Made by a program: the position numbers and the translations under genes. A stretch of DNA of 64,000 bases from Actinoallomurus purpureus (GTDB lineage Bacteria > Actinomycetota > Actinomycetes > Streptosporangiales > Streptosporangiaceae). This document shows positions 9,013-17,107 of this stretch, piece after piece (positions within the stretch are counted from its first letter, which is position 1; each line of letters begins with the position of its first letter). Under the pieces are notes generated by a model, which did no database searches, was not told the DNA's origin, and saw nothing but the letters and a program-made list of their open reading frames with translations. Location of the stretch: the NCBI RefSeq assembly GCF_024055795.1, contig NZ_JAMXMY010000019.1, positions 151,211-215,210 of the forward strand. Direction: 5' to 3'.

Positions 9013-9426
9013 GTGCCGGAATCCCACGTGGACCCTGTCGGGCCAGAACTCACAGTCGGGCAGCGGGTCAAGCTGCTGCGAACCCGTCGCGGACTCACCC
9101 GCGAGGTCCTCGGAGCCCTCGTCGGCAAGTCCGGAAGTTGGGTCAAGGCCATCGAGGCCGGGCGCCTTCAACAGCCGAAACTCCCCGTGCTGCTACGGCT
9201 CGCCGAGGCGCTTCGCGTACGGGACCTCGCCGAACTGACCGGCGACCAATCGATGCCCGTTCACCTGTTCACCGGCCCGGGACATCCCGCCCTGCCCGCC
9301 GTGCGTGAAGCGATCAATAGCCTCGTCATCAGTGACGAACCGCCTCCCCCGCTTGACCATCTGCAAGCACGCATTGATGCCGCATGGCGAGCCAGGCACG
9401 CAGCCCCCGATCACCGAACAGTCCTC
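9013..9426 (+). pseudogene. XRE-family regulator, truncated after about 135 codons
   Basis: The reading frame begins MPESHVDPVGPELTVG and contains a clear XRE helix-turn-helix (QRVKLLRTRRGLTREVLGAL, then SGSWVKAIEAGRLQ), followed by the start of the regulatory part (LPAVREAINSLVI). Related actinobacterial regulators run to about 400 residues. Here homology stops near 9420 at the boundary with a duplicated acetyltransferase segment, and the frame continues as an out-of-frame translation to 9720. It is a gene broken by the duplication or recombination. Whether the short DNA-binding product is still made is unknown. Confidence 0.75.
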
Positions 9427-9706
9427 GGCGGCCTACTGCTGGAGCATGGGCATCGGGCTGCTGCCGGAGGCACGCGGCCGGGGGTACGGCACCGAGGCGC
9501 ACCAGCTACTGGCGCGCTACCTGTTCGCGCACACCACCGTGCACCGGATCGAGGCCGACACCGAGGTCGAGAACATCGCCGAGCAGCGCGCCCTGGAGAA
9601 GGCGGGCTTCACCCGCGAAGGCGTGATGCGCGGCTGCGGGTGGCGCGACGGCGCCTGGCGGGACGGCGTGACCTACAGCCTCCTGCGCACCGACCCCCCG
9701 GCCTGA
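9427..9706 (+). pseudogene. duplicated C-terminal part of the GNAT acetyltransferase
   Basis: This is a near-identical copy of 8155-8432, encoding AAYCWSMGIGLLPEARGRGY through TYSLLRTDPPA. The few differences are mostly silent or conservative (HRLLA to HQLLA, final V to A). It has no N-terminal half of its own, and sits in a different frame from the XRE gene it interrupts. High identity suggests a recent event or ongoing gene conversion with the intact copy. Confidence 0.85.
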
Positions 9707-9732
9707 CAAGCGCCGCTTGACCGCCCGCCGGC

Positions 9733-9903
9733 CCAGTGGCCACCGCGTTCGGGCACCTGGGCGAGTTCGGCAATGGCGAGGAATGGAGGTTCGTCCTCAA
9801 TACGACCTTGGAACGCTATGAGGAGCTGGAGGCGCACCTCATCGCCGCGCATGCTCTGGCAGATAGCACCACCTCCACCATGTTCATCGACAGATCCGGC
9901 TAA
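9733..9903 (+). pseudogene. cutA remnant of the duplicated segment
   Basis: The frame VATAFGHLGEFGNGEEWRF through LEAHLIAAHA matches cutA codons about 39-75 of 8497-8811, then runs into unrelated sequence ending at TAA 9901. The N-terminal 38 codons and the GNAT-cutA spacer are missing, so the copy carries an internal deletion of roughly 150 bp relative to the first copy as well as a 3' truncation. Confidence 0.8.
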
Positions 9904-9924
9904 TGGGATGACTCGATACGGGCC

Positions 9925-9947
9925 GGTGTGAATCTCGGTGAACTCTC
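9925..9947 (+). promoter_or_regulatory. GTGAA direct-repeat box upstream of the XRE/DUF5753 gene
   Basis: The sequence GGTGTGAATCTCGGTGAACT contains GTGAA twice, 10 bases apart. A near copy (GGTGTGAATATCTGTGAACT) occurs at 11735, upstream of the DUF6879 gene. The shared box suggests one regulator, probably the XRE protein encoded just downstream, binding both promoters (inference). Confidence 0.5.
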
Positions 9948-9986
9948 AACCGTCCACTGTGCTCGGGTGGGCATGATTGCGGCACC

Positions 9987-10874
9987 ATGCCTTCATCGCC
10001 ATCTTCTTCCGCTCAGGCAGCACGAGAGCTCTTGGGCGGCAAGCTGCGCGATTTGCGGGAGACCCGCAAGATCTCGGGTCGGACGTTCGCGTCTTTGGCG
10101 GGCTGGAAGTCCGCATCGCAGGTTTCCATGATCGAGAACGGGCAGAGGACGATCTCGGCTCGGCATGTCCGGCTGTGGTGTTCGATCTGCGGCGCGCCCA
10201 AGCGCCGGATGGAAGAGCTGCTCCAAGAGCAGGCGGCCGTCGCAAGAATGTGGGTCCCCTATGAGCAGCTGAACAGGGGCGGCCTTGAGGCGGCGCAGAA
10301 GTCGATCCGGCAGCAGTACGAGGAGCTGGCTCTGGCGCGGTCGTATCAGCCGAAGGTGTTTCCCGGCATGGTGCAGACCGAGGCCTACACGCGTGCGGCG
10401 TTGACCGGGGTGATCGTCGAGCAGGCGGTGGAGACGGACGATCCGGACGGTGAGGTCGCGCGTGCGGTGGCCGAACGGATGGACCGTCAGAGGTTGCTCA
10501 GCCGGTCGGATGCCCGCTGGTTCTTCCTCCTTGAGGAGCCGGTGTTGTGGTATCGGCCGTATTCGCGGGATGTGCACCGTGAGCAGCTGCGGTATTTGCT
10601 GCGGGTCCGGCGGCGGCCGAACGTGTTCTCGGGGATCATTCCGGTCGAGGCTGACCGGCGGGCGGTGCATCCGGAGGAGGCGTTCGACATCACGGACGGC
10701 CATCTGGTGACCGTGGAGCTGGTGTCGGGCTATTTGTCGGTGACTCAGCCCGCCGAGGTCGCGCTGTATGTCGCGGCGTGGAATCGGTTGTGGTCGCTTG
10801 CGGAGACCGGTGAGGCGGCGACGAGGCGGATCCGCGCCGCCCTTGCCCGGTTGGACGGTCAGGATGGCGTGTAG
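9987..10874 (+). CDS. XRE-family regulator with DUF5753 domain
   Basis: A 295-residue protein. Residues about 12-70 form an XRE helix-turn-helix (LGGKLRDLRETRKISGRTFA, then SQVSMIENGQRTIS). The remainder is a DUF5753 domain, with the typical RSYQPKVFPGMVQTEAYTRA, DRQRLLSR and FFLLEEPVLWYRP. Such regulators are abundant in actinomycetes and usually pair with a small partner protein such as DUF397. Here the partner position is taken by a convergent DUF6879 gene whose 3' end overlaps by 16 bp. Both genes have a GTGAA box upstream, pointing to joint regulation. Confidence 0.92.
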   Translation: MPSSPSSSAQAARELLGGKLRDLRETRKISGRTFASLAGWKSASQVSMIENGQRTISARHVRLWCSICGAPKRRMEELLQEQAAVARMWVPYEQLNRGGLEAAQKSIRQQYEELALARSYQPKVFPGMVQTEAYTRAALTGVIVEQAVETDDPDGEVARAVAERMDRQRLLSRSDARWFFLLEEPVLWYRPYSRDVHREQLRYLLRVRRRPNVFSGIIPVEADRRAVHPEEAFDITDGHLVTVELVSGYLSVTQPAEVALYVAAWNRLWSLAETGEAATRRIRAALARLDGQDGV

Positions 10875-11647
10875 TCGGCGTGTGGGATGGCGCGTTCCCA
10901 GAGCATCTCGTACATGCCGACGATGGGCAGGATCTTGCGGGGGTCGGCCACGTACTCCATGCGGCCGGTGTCGGTGCCGTCGCCAGCGGTGAAGTTGTAG
11001 GCGATGAGGCGGTGGTCGTACATGAAGAAGTCGGCGACGGGGTGCGGCAGGTCGTAGGCGAGGTGGCGGGGCAGCCATCGCAGTTCCTCGCCCGCTTTGA
11101 GGTTGCCGTAGCTGATGGCGTGTTCCCAGCGGATGTAGTCGCTGATCGGCTCGGAGACGATTCTCAGGCGGCGGAAGCGGACGCCGCGGGCCACGGTGCC
11201 GCCGACCAGGTCGATCCAGGCGTCCCACGGATAGGTGGTGTCGCCGTCCTGCTGCCATTGCACGAACGCTGGGTCGGTGGCGTCGTAGGTGTCGCGGGCC
11301 TCCAGGTGGACGACGGACCGTTCGGTTGCGGCCAGCAGGTCTTCGAAGGCCGGTTCGCCCGGTCCGGTCTGGCCGGGTTCATAGGCTCCGGTGAGAGCCT
11401 CCAGCAGGCTTGGCTTCAGGTTCGCCGGGGTCCAGATCGCGACCTCGTCATCGGCGATCGAGGTATGCCGGGCAAGCTGGGCGAGGGTGCCGGGGTCGGT
11501 GACCCGCCGGCCGACCTGCAGGATGTCACCAGTGCCGGGGACCACCAGGACGGCTGGGCATTTGTTGGCAGGTGAACCATCGTCGACCCCGACGAAGTCG
11601 ACGTCCCCTTGAGCAGCACTGTTGGGTGCTTCGGGATTTTCCGACAT
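10859..11647 (-). CDS. DUF6879-family protein with extra N-terminal domain
   Basis: The product is 262 residues. The C-terminal part (RFRRLRIVSEPISDYIRWEH, then GEELRWLPRHLA and DFFMYD) matches DUF6879, a family found beside XRE regulators in actinomycetes. The N-terminal 100 residues (DNA- or ligand-binding unknown) include CPAVLVVPGTGDILQVGRRV and WTPANLKPSLLEAL. ATG 11647 is chosen for AGGAG five bases upstream. The function is unknown; the convergent overlap with the XRE/DUF5753 gene and the shared upstream box suggest the two work together. Confidence 0.8.
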   Translation of the reverse strand: MSENPEAPNSAAQGDVDFVGVDDGSPANKCPAVLVVPGTGDILQVGRRVTDPGTLAQLARHTSIADDEVAIWTPANLKPSLLEALTGAYEPGQTGPGEPAFEDLLAATERSVVHLEARDTYDATDPAFVQWQQDGDTTYPWDAWIDLVGGTVARGVRFRRLRIVSEPISDYIRWEHAISYGNLKAGEELRWLPRHLAYDLPHPVADFFMYDHRLIAYNFTAGDGTDTGRMEYVADPRKILPIVGMYEMLWERAIPHADYTPS

Positions 11648-11734
11648 GAGGGCTCCTGACCGAGACCGTTGTCGAGCGCGAACCATTCGACCTTGACGGC
11701 CGCCCCGGCTGGCGGTCAAGGAACGGGGGCGGTC

Positions 11735-11757
11735 GGTGTGAATATCTGTGAACTTCC
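11735..11757 (-). promoter_or_regulatory. GTGAA direct-repeat box upstream of the DUF6879 gene
   Basis: Nearly the same box as 9925-9947, about 90 bp upstream of the start at 11647, reading in the plus direction and therefore inverted relative to the gene it would control. The region 11760-11961 holds no supported gene, only a good ribosome site (AAAGGAG) before a frame I judge to be non-coding. Confidence 0.45.
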
Positions 11758-11961
11758 TGGCGGCTGGCGGCGCTAAGCGCGTATGCCTTTTGCGTAGCCC
11801 GACAGTAGGCGGGGAAAGGAGAATCGGTGAGCACCGGACGGTCGTCTCCCGACGGGTCGGTCAGGTCGCCGAATGAAGCGTCGCCTTTGAGGGATGACCG
11901 ACCGGCTTTGACCGGTCCCTACCTTGTCCTTACCCTCGCCGTGGCTCCGGGAGTCCCGGGG

Positions 11962-12252
11962 CTATCCGGCGGGCTCGTCGCCGGGGGCGAGTTCGTTCAC
12001 CCATGCCTGGGCAGTCGCCAGGTCGGGCGCGGTTCCGACCGGCGCGTAGGTGAAGCCGTCCCACTCCTCGAGGACACGGTGTTCGTCAGGGCGGAGGTGA
12101 TTGGCACCGCCGTGGACCGGGCGGTGGCGCCGGTATTGGTCGACGGGCGGGCGGCGTCGTTTCTCGTACGGCGCGAGCGGGTCGGCGGGGTCCACGCGCG
12201 GTGTGGCGCGCGACGGCTGATTCGGTGGTCCCGGTCGGCGGTGCTTTCCCAT
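11962..12252 (-). CDS. DUF6087-like small protein
   Basis: A basic 96-residue protein, MGKHRRPGPP...DPADPLAPYEKRRRPPVDQYRRHRPVHGG, then HLRPDEHRVLEEWDGFTY. This matches my memory of DUF6087, small actinobacterial proteins of unknown function that often lie near XRE regulators and RiPP genes. The start ATG 12252 has GAGG only two bases upstream, so the ribosome site is weak. It is divergent from the RiPP precursor gene at 12454, and the roughly 200 bp between them should hold both promoters. Confidence 0.7.
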   Translation of the reverse strand: MGKHRRPGPPNQPSRATPRVDPADPLAPYEKRRRPPVDQYRRHRPVHGGANHLRPDEHRVLEEWDGFTYAPVGTAPDLATAQAWVNELAPGDEPAG

Positions 12253-12453
12253 GACCTCGATGGTGTCGGCTTTCAGCGGCAGGAGGGGGCGTTTCCCGCC
12301 GCGGTCCATGACGGCCGGGAGCCCGTGAGTACCGGCTGTATGCCCCGCCCTCGCGGCCTCAACGGTACTTGCTGGAGCCGGAGAGAAGTACGGATTCTGC
12401 TCGCGGGAGCCGACCGGCTCCTCGCTCCGTCCTGAGAAGGAGAGGGTCAACAC

Positions 12454-12720
12454 ATGGAGACGTTCGCACCGGGTGAGCCGTGGGCGATGCGGCTGGTCAC
12501 CGACCGGCTGCCGCTGGGTCCGCCGGCGTACGCGACGGTGAGCCTGGACCCGCCGACGCAGACCGGCCGGTACTTCGACCCGATCGGGCAGCCGATCGAG
12601 ATGGGCAGGCACGGCACATCGAAGACCAGAGGGACCGCGTCGATGTCCGGCGGCGGTGACGGCAAGGACCCCCAGCCCCAGACGCAGGACGACAACACCA
12701 CCGACTACGAATCGGACTGA
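12454..12720 (+). CDS. tgmA: graspetide precursor peptide (ATP-grasp-modified RiPP)
   Basis: An 88-residue precursor with AAGGAGAGG eight bases before ATG. The leader has the family's Pro-Trp motif, EPWAMRLVTDRLP (residues 8-20), and the mid part YFDPIGQPIEMG matches the conserved YDP..GQP region before the core. The C-terminal 35 residues are rich in Thr/Ser (GTSKTRGTASMS) and Asp/Glu (DGKD, DDNTTDYESD) with Gly, as expected for a core in which side-chain hydroxyls are esterified to side-chain carboxylates. There is no Lys-rich or Cys core. The ligase gene starts 8 bp after the stop. Bond positions cannot be read from the sequence. Confidence 0.85.
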   Translation: METFAPGEPWAMRLVTDRLPLGPPAYATVSLDPPTQTGRYFDPIGQPIEMGRHGTSKTRGTASMSGGGDGKDPQPQTQDDNTTDYESD

Positions 12721-12727
12721 GGCGCTG

Positions 12728-13726
12728 GTGGACGGTCTGGTGCTGGTCCTCACGGCCCTGGAGGACGTCACCGCAGACATGGTCATTACTGCGCTGAACG
12801 AACTCGGCGCGCCGGTTGCTCGCGTCGACCCGGCCGACCTCGGAAACGGCTTGCTGTTCGGTGCCCGCATCGGTGCCGGACCATCGGCGTGGAGGGGCCG
12901 GCTGCGGACGCCCAGCCGCGAGATCGAACTGGAAGAGGTGGCGGCGGTGTATTACCGCCGCCCCACCCCCTACGCGACACGGTTCGCTCACCTGCCCGCG
13001 CAGCAGCGGGACTTCGCAGCCGCCGAAGCACGGCATGGGCTCGGCGGAATCGTGAACAACCTGACCGCCCTGTACGTCAACCACCCGGCGGCGGTGACCC
13101 GCGCGGACTTCAAACCAGCCCAGCTGCAGCGCTTCGCCGAGCTCGGGCTGCGGATCCCGCCGACGCTGGTCACCAACGACGTTGATCAGGCGCGCGCGTT
13201 CGCCGGCGAGCACGGCCCGATCATCTATAAAACCTTCCGCGGCCTGCCGCCCGCACCGGACGGGCGCGCAGGTGCGATCTGGGCCCAGCGCGTCGACCTC
13301 GGTACTTTCGATGACTCCCTCGCGGTGACCGCGCACCTGTTCCAAGCCGAAGTGCCCAAGACCGGTGACGTGCGCGTGACCATAGTCGGCGACCAGGTGT
13401 TCGCTCAGCAAATCACCACCCCGGACGGCGCGCTGGACTGGCGGCGAGGGGACTGGGAAGACCTCCTCCACACCCCCATCACCGTCCCCGGCCCCATCGC
13501 AATCGCCCTGCACCGCTATCTGGCCTCGTTTGAGCTGGTGTTCGGCTGCTTCGACTTCGCCCTCACCGGCCCGCCACACGAGCCTGAGCAGTGGGTCGCG
13601 ATCGAGTGCAACCCGAACGGCCAATGGGGCTGGCTTCCCGACGCCCCCGCGATCGCCGATGCGCTCGCCCGTGTCCTGAACAGGAAGGAGGCAGCACTCC
13701 ATGGCGACACCACCCAACGAGGCTGA
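12728..13726 (+). CDS. tgmB: ATP-grasp ribosomal peptide maturase (graspetide macrocyclase)
   Basis: A 332-residue ATP-grasp ligase of the SAV_5884/TgmB type. It starts with the pre-ATP-grasp strand-helix VLVLTALEDVTADMVITAL and has AAVYYRRPTPY, HPAAVTRADFKPAQLQRF, the ATP lysine in IIYKTFRGLP, and the metal/phosphate motif AIECNPNGQWGW near the C-terminus. The family activates Asp/Glu carboxylates of the precursor as acyl phosphates and joins them to Thr/Ser (or Lys) side chains. GTG 12728 follows the precursor stop by 7 bases with GAGG upstream. The gene overlaps the methyltransferase by 26 bp, so the three genes form one operon. Confidence 0.92.
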   Translation: MDGLVLVLTALEDVTADMVITALNELGAPVARVDPADLGNGLLFGARIGAGPSAWRGRLRTPSREIELEEVAAVYYRRPTPYATRFAHLPAQQRDFAAAEARHGLGGIVNNLTALYVNHPAAVTRADFKPAQLQRFAELGLRIPPTLVTNDVDQARAFAGEHGPIIYKTFRGLPPAPDGRAGAIWAQRVDLGTFDDSLAVTAHLFQAEVPKTGDVRVTIVGDQVFAQQITTPDGALDWRRGDWEDLLHTPITVPGPIAIALHRYLASFELVFGCFDFALTGPPHEPEQWVAIECNPNGQWGWLPDAPAIADALARVLNRKEAALHGDTTQRG

Positions 13727-14900
13727 GGCGACCCGCCTCCTCCGCAAAGCCCTCGCCGAGTCACTCGCTGCCGAGGCGGTACTGCCCGATGCCGGCTGGC
13801 GGTCCGCGGTAGAGAAGGTTCCCCGGCACGCGTTCGTACCCGGCTTCTACCTGCCTGCCGACCAACTAGACGAGAACGGCCTGATGGTGTGGGAGCCGGT
13901 CACCGCAGAACTCGACCACGCCCGGTGGCTGCATGCGGCCTATTCCGACACCACGCTGATCACGCAGTTCGACGGCGACGAACCCGACTGGAAGCAACCC
14001 GCCACCCGGAACGGCGGCACACCGACTTCCTCCTCCACCCTCCCGTCTTTGGTGATGCGCATGTGGGCCGATGCCGACGTCCAAGACGGGCACACGGTCC
14101 TGGAGATCGGCACCGGCACCGGCTACTCCACTGCGCTCGTCTGCGAACGCCTCGGCTCGACCGCAGTCACCTCCATCGAAGTCGACAGCCAGCGCCTGGA
14201 CCAAGCCGCAGCCGCGCTGTACGAGTGCGGCTACACCCCCACCCTCGCGGTCGCCGACGGCCTGTACGGGTACTGGCCCGAGGCACCCGTCGACCGGATC
14301 GTCGGCGCCTGCTCCTTCCGCGCAGTCCCACCCGCGCTGGTGGCGCAGGCCCGGCCGGGCGGGAAAATCCTGCTCACCCTCAGCGGTTGGCTCTACGGGT
14401 ACGCCCGCGTCCTACTGACCGTCACCGACCAGCACACCGCAGAGGGGCCGCTGCTGCCCGGCACCATCTCGTTCATGGCGGCGCGCACCCACGCCGCCCC
14501 AGCGTTCGGCAACCCCGCCCATTGGGCCGCCGATCTGCCCGAGCGTTCACGGGCGGCCCGGCACAACCCGGAGCGAATCACCGAACCCACCGAGCAAGCG
14601 TTCCATCTGCGGTTCCTCGCACAATGCGCTGTGCCGAACTCCCAGATGACCGGCGTCGGTGACGTCTTGCACCTGGTCGACGTCGTCACCGGTTCTGCCG
14701 CCACCCTCACCCCTGCTGGGGGCAGCTGGCAGGTCCGCGAGGGCGGCCCCATAAAACTGTGGGAGCGGGTCGAAGCGGTCCTAGACGCCTACGACACAGC
14801 AGGCCAGCCGGCACCAGAGACCTTCTGCCTTCAGGTCACCGGGGAACACCAACGCCTGCGGCACCCGCAGATGCCGGACCTGCCGCTACCGAGACCCTGA
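13701..14900 (+). CDS. tgmC: PIMT-like methyltransferase of the ATP-grasp peptide system
   Basis: A 399-residue protein. Residues about 100-230 contain a PIMT-type S-adenosylmethionine fold (VLEIGTGTGYSTALVCERL, then IEVDSQRL and VADGLYGYWPEAPVDRI). The N-terminal VPRHAFVPGFY is the usual PIMT start, while the C-terminal 170 residues (HLRFLAQCAVPNSQ..., VREGGPIKLWERVEAVLDAY) are the extension seen in RiPP-associated members. Homologues in fuscimiditide-type clusters methylate an Asp in the cyclised peptide, and the ester collapses to a stable aspartimide. That role is inferred from context. It has AAGGAGG before ATG 13701 and is the last gene of the operon. Confidence 0.9.
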   Translation: MATPPNEAEATRLLRKALAESLAAEAVLPDAGWRSAVEKVPRHAFVPGFYLPADQLDENGLMVWEPVTAELDHARWLHAAYSDTTLITQFDGDEPDWKQPATRNGGTPTSSSTLPSLVMRMWADADVQDGHTVLEIGTGTGYSTALVCERLGSTAVTSIEVDSQRLDQAAAALYECGYTPTLAVADGLYGYWPEAPVDRIVGACSFRAVPPALVAQARPGGKILLTLSGWLYGYARVLLTVTDQHTAEGPLLPGTISFMAARTHAAPAFGNPAHWAADLPERSRAARHNPERITEPTEQAFHLRFLAQCAVPNSQMTGVGDVLHLVDVVTGSAATLTPAGGSWQVREGGPIKLWERVEAVLDAYDTAGQPAPETFCLQVTGEHQRLRHPQMPDLPLPRP

Positions 14901-14942
14901 TGCTCCTTCCATCCGGCGCCGGGCAGAACCAACGTCGAGCCG

Positions 14943-15098
14943 GTGACCGCCCACACCCTGTCATCGCAGTCCCCTGATCGCCTGCGCGCTGACATGGTCG
15001 CCACGCTGGGGGAGCGCGGTTCGATCAGCTCGGCGGCGGTTGCCACGGCGTTCGCGAAGGTCCCGCGCGAAAAGTTCGGCCACCGACCCCCGGTCTAA
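14943..15098 (+). pseudogene. N-terminal fragment of a second PIMT-like RiPP methyltransferase
   Basis: A 51-codon frame (GTG start, TAA 15096-15098) reads LRADMVATLGERGSISSAAVATAFAKVPREKFG, then stops. The pattern of a Leu/Arg-rich helix, 'G.I.S.AV..AF..VPRE.F' is the N-terminus of PIMT-like methyltransferases of the FxLD type. The SAM domain is absent. It lies 42 bp after tgmC, so the locus may once have held a second RiPP methyltransferase or gained it by partial duplication. Confidence 0.55.
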
Positions 15099-15129
15099 CT
15101 GGCCGACGCGGTGCCGGTGCACGCGGGGA

Positions 15130-16386
15130 TCAGAGTAGAGCGTCGAGTAGCTCGGTGACGGCTGGATCGGTCGGCCACCTGCTGCACATCTGGCGGCAGA
15201 TGTCCCGCAACCTCCTCAACAACGACTCAGAGGACGTCGCACGAGCGATCCCCGCTGCTTCGAACACAGCCGCGCATGCGGCCTCAGTCTCCGACGCCTG
15301 AAGATGCGCGACGGCCTGGTGAGCGATGTACTCACCCGCCCACTCGGCGCGGCGCATTGCAGCGGGCAACTCGGCGAGGCCGGCCGCCAAGTGCTCGACG
15401 GCCCGAGCGTTCCGTCCCGGATCGTCCCGCCCGAGATAGACGTTCGTAACCCCTGCCTCAAGGGCAAAGAATCCGGGCTCCAGGTAGTAGTACTCCCACG
15501 GCCGAGCACTGGCGGGGTCGGCGTTGGCTACGGCCGCTTGCGCCTTGCCAAGAAGCCGCTCCGCCTCGCCTGGTTCACCAGCCAGGGCGTGCCCGCGTGC
15601 TTCGAGAAAAAGGTCATAGGCATGGCCAGGACCGATGCGATTGCGCTGTGCCGCTTGCGCCATTCCGACCATCGGGCCGACCTGCCCGATGCGTTCGGCG
15701 AGATATGCCTTCCACGACAGCACCGTCCCGACCATGGAGGCGTCGCCGATCTCCTCGGCGTGCTCGGCCGCGCGGTCGAGCGACATGCGGGCTGCGGGCG
15801 CGTCCCCTACGGCGATGTTCAACCAGCCGGAGAACTGCGCCCACTGAGCCGCGACGTCGACCATCTTCGGGCGGACCGGGCCGCGAGCCTCGGTGACGAG
15901 CTGCTGCACCATCGGAAGCTGCGCCCGGACGGACTGCAGGATCGGTGCTGAACCCACAGCGTCCTCCAGGCGGCGCTGCTCGGCCAGGATGGCCGCCAAG
16001 CACTCCACGACGTGCGAGTCGGGTCGTATGGCGCGCCTGGTGGCCAGCATGAGCTGGTCCTCGTCCTCGGGTGTGAACCGATCGTTCAGTTCGGCGCCGG
16101 GGACGCACCATGGTGACACCGGAGCGACCCTGTCGTCACCGAAAAGGTCGTCTTCCGTTGTCTCGAACACGGCCGCATACAGCATCCGGTAGCGGGGACC
16201 GGGCGGGTGTTCGCCGGCTTCGTGGCCGCGGATAGTGCGACATAGGTCCTTGATCTTGGGGAGGCGTTGGCGGTCGCGTTCGGTGGCGTGGTCGCGGAAG
16301 GCTTCGGCGAGCGCCTCGACGGTCATTCGCCGGGCTTTGCGTTCAGTGCGCAGGCGAGCACCAATACGGGCGTTATCGGCTGACAT
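15130..16386 (-). CDS. large XRE-family regulator with helical-repeat sensor part
   Basis: A 418-residue protein. The N-terminal 70 residues are an XRE-like DNA-binding domain (ARIGARLRTERKARRMTVEALAEAF) with an unusual long loop before the recognition part (LPKIKDLCRTIRGHEAGEHPPGPRYRMLYA). Residues about 110-418 are Ala/Leu/Glu-rich paired helices of TPR type. Actinobacterial proteins of this layout regulate neighbouring secondary-metabolite or RiPP genes. It lies just beyond the graspetide operon, convergent with it, and could control it (inference). No clear ribosome site precedes ATG 16386. Confidence 0.8.
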   Translation of the reverse strand: MSADNARIGARLRTERKARRMTVEALAEAFRDHATERDRQRLPKIKDLCRTIRGHEAGEHPPGPRYRMLYAAVFETTEDDLFGDDRVAPVSPWCVPGAELNDRFTPEDEDQLMLATRRAIRPDSHVVECLAAILAEQRRLEDAVGSAPILQSVRAQLPMVQQLVTEARGPVRPKMVDVAAQWAQFSGWLNIAVGDAPAARMSLDRAAEHAEEIGDASMVGTVLSWKAYLAERIGQVGPMVGMAQAAQRNRIGPGHAYDLFLEARGHALAGEPGEAERLLGKAQAAVANADPASARPWEYYYLEPGFFALEAGVTNVYLGRDDPGRNARAVEHLAAGLAELPAAMRRAEWAGEYIAHQAVAHLQASETEAACAAVFEAAGIARATSSESLLRRLRDICRQMCSRWPTDPAVTELLDALL

Positions 16387-16526
16387 GTTGCGTGCACCTC
16401 GGCCGAGTGGGGGTCACGGATGCAGGGACTCATATCCGCGCTTGTCTCCCAGTATCACGGTGACGTCACCGGATCCGCAGGACTTCACTATCAGTGATGT
16501 ATTCACTACGAACACCGGGAGACCAG

Positions 16527-16859
16527 GTGTACGCACACACCACCCCTCCGCCGCCGATCGACGTCGTCAAGACGGCGACTCTACGACTCGCACCCCTGCT
16601 CATCCGCCAGGGCCTGAACATCACCATCAGCCGAGAGGGAACCGTCGAAGTAAGAAACCCCCGCGACTCACGGATGCGTCAGTTTCTCGTCCTCCGCGAG
16701 CACCAAGGCGCCTTGGTCTGGCACTGGGTCTGGTCCGGGCCGAGCCGTGACGCGCCACCCGAACTCGAACCGATGGTGGCCGCCGATGACGTTGAGGAGG
16801 CCGCCCGTCGGATCATCACCGTCCTCAGCATCGTCGAACCGACCGGAGCCGAACAGTGA
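16527..16859 (+). CDS. hypothetical protein, divergent from the XRE regulator
   Basis: The 110-residue product (PPPPIDVVKTATLRLAPLLI, RNPRDSRMRQFLVLREHQGALVWHWVW, then an acidic helix) has no family I recognise. GTG 16527 has GGGAG five bases upstream and is preferred to the GTG/ATG at 16494-16497. The 140-bp divergent region contains GTGACGTCAC and TTCAC repeats that may be operator sites for the adjacent regulator. Confidence 0.65.
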   Translation: MYAHTTPPPPIDVVKTATLRLAPLLIRQGLNITISREGTVEVRNPRDSRMRQFLVLREHQGALVWHWVWSGPSRDAPPELEPMVAADDVEEAARRIITVLSIVEPTGAEQ

Positions 16860-16940
16860 TCGGCGGAGGCCGTCGGCTACTGCGGCCGAGCCATCGAATC
16901 GGCGGCCGCCTGAGTCGTAAGCCACCGCACCCCCGCAGAC

Positions 16941-17062
16941 GTCCCGGCCCCGAGCCGCCCTGAGCCGGGCCGGGACACAGCCGCCGGGTCCGTTTGAGGG
17001 GACGGGCTCGGCGGCCCAGAACGGCGATCGTCGAGAGGGGCCTTGACGTTGCGACCTCTCGA
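16941..17062. terminator. three successive hairpins between convergent genes
   Basis: Hairpin 1 (16941-16976) has perfect 10-bp arms GTCCCGGCCC. Hairpin 2 (16981-17014) pairs CCGCCGGGTCCG with its partner through two wobbles. Hairpin 3 (17031-17062) has arms TCGAGAGG. They fill the gap between the hypothetical gene and the TetR gene. They may act as a bidirectional terminator, or be part of a structured RNA. Confidence 0.5.
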
Positions 17063-17107
17063 TGGCCCGCCCCCAGGCCGTCCTATCTCCGGCTTGGTTC
17101 TGGGCGG

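Noticed and set aside
11827..12435. A plus-strand frame with a good AAAGGAG site upstream
   Set aside because: Most of it is antisense to the DUF6087-like gene and has the composition of a shadow frame; no homologous motif was found in its first 45 codons.
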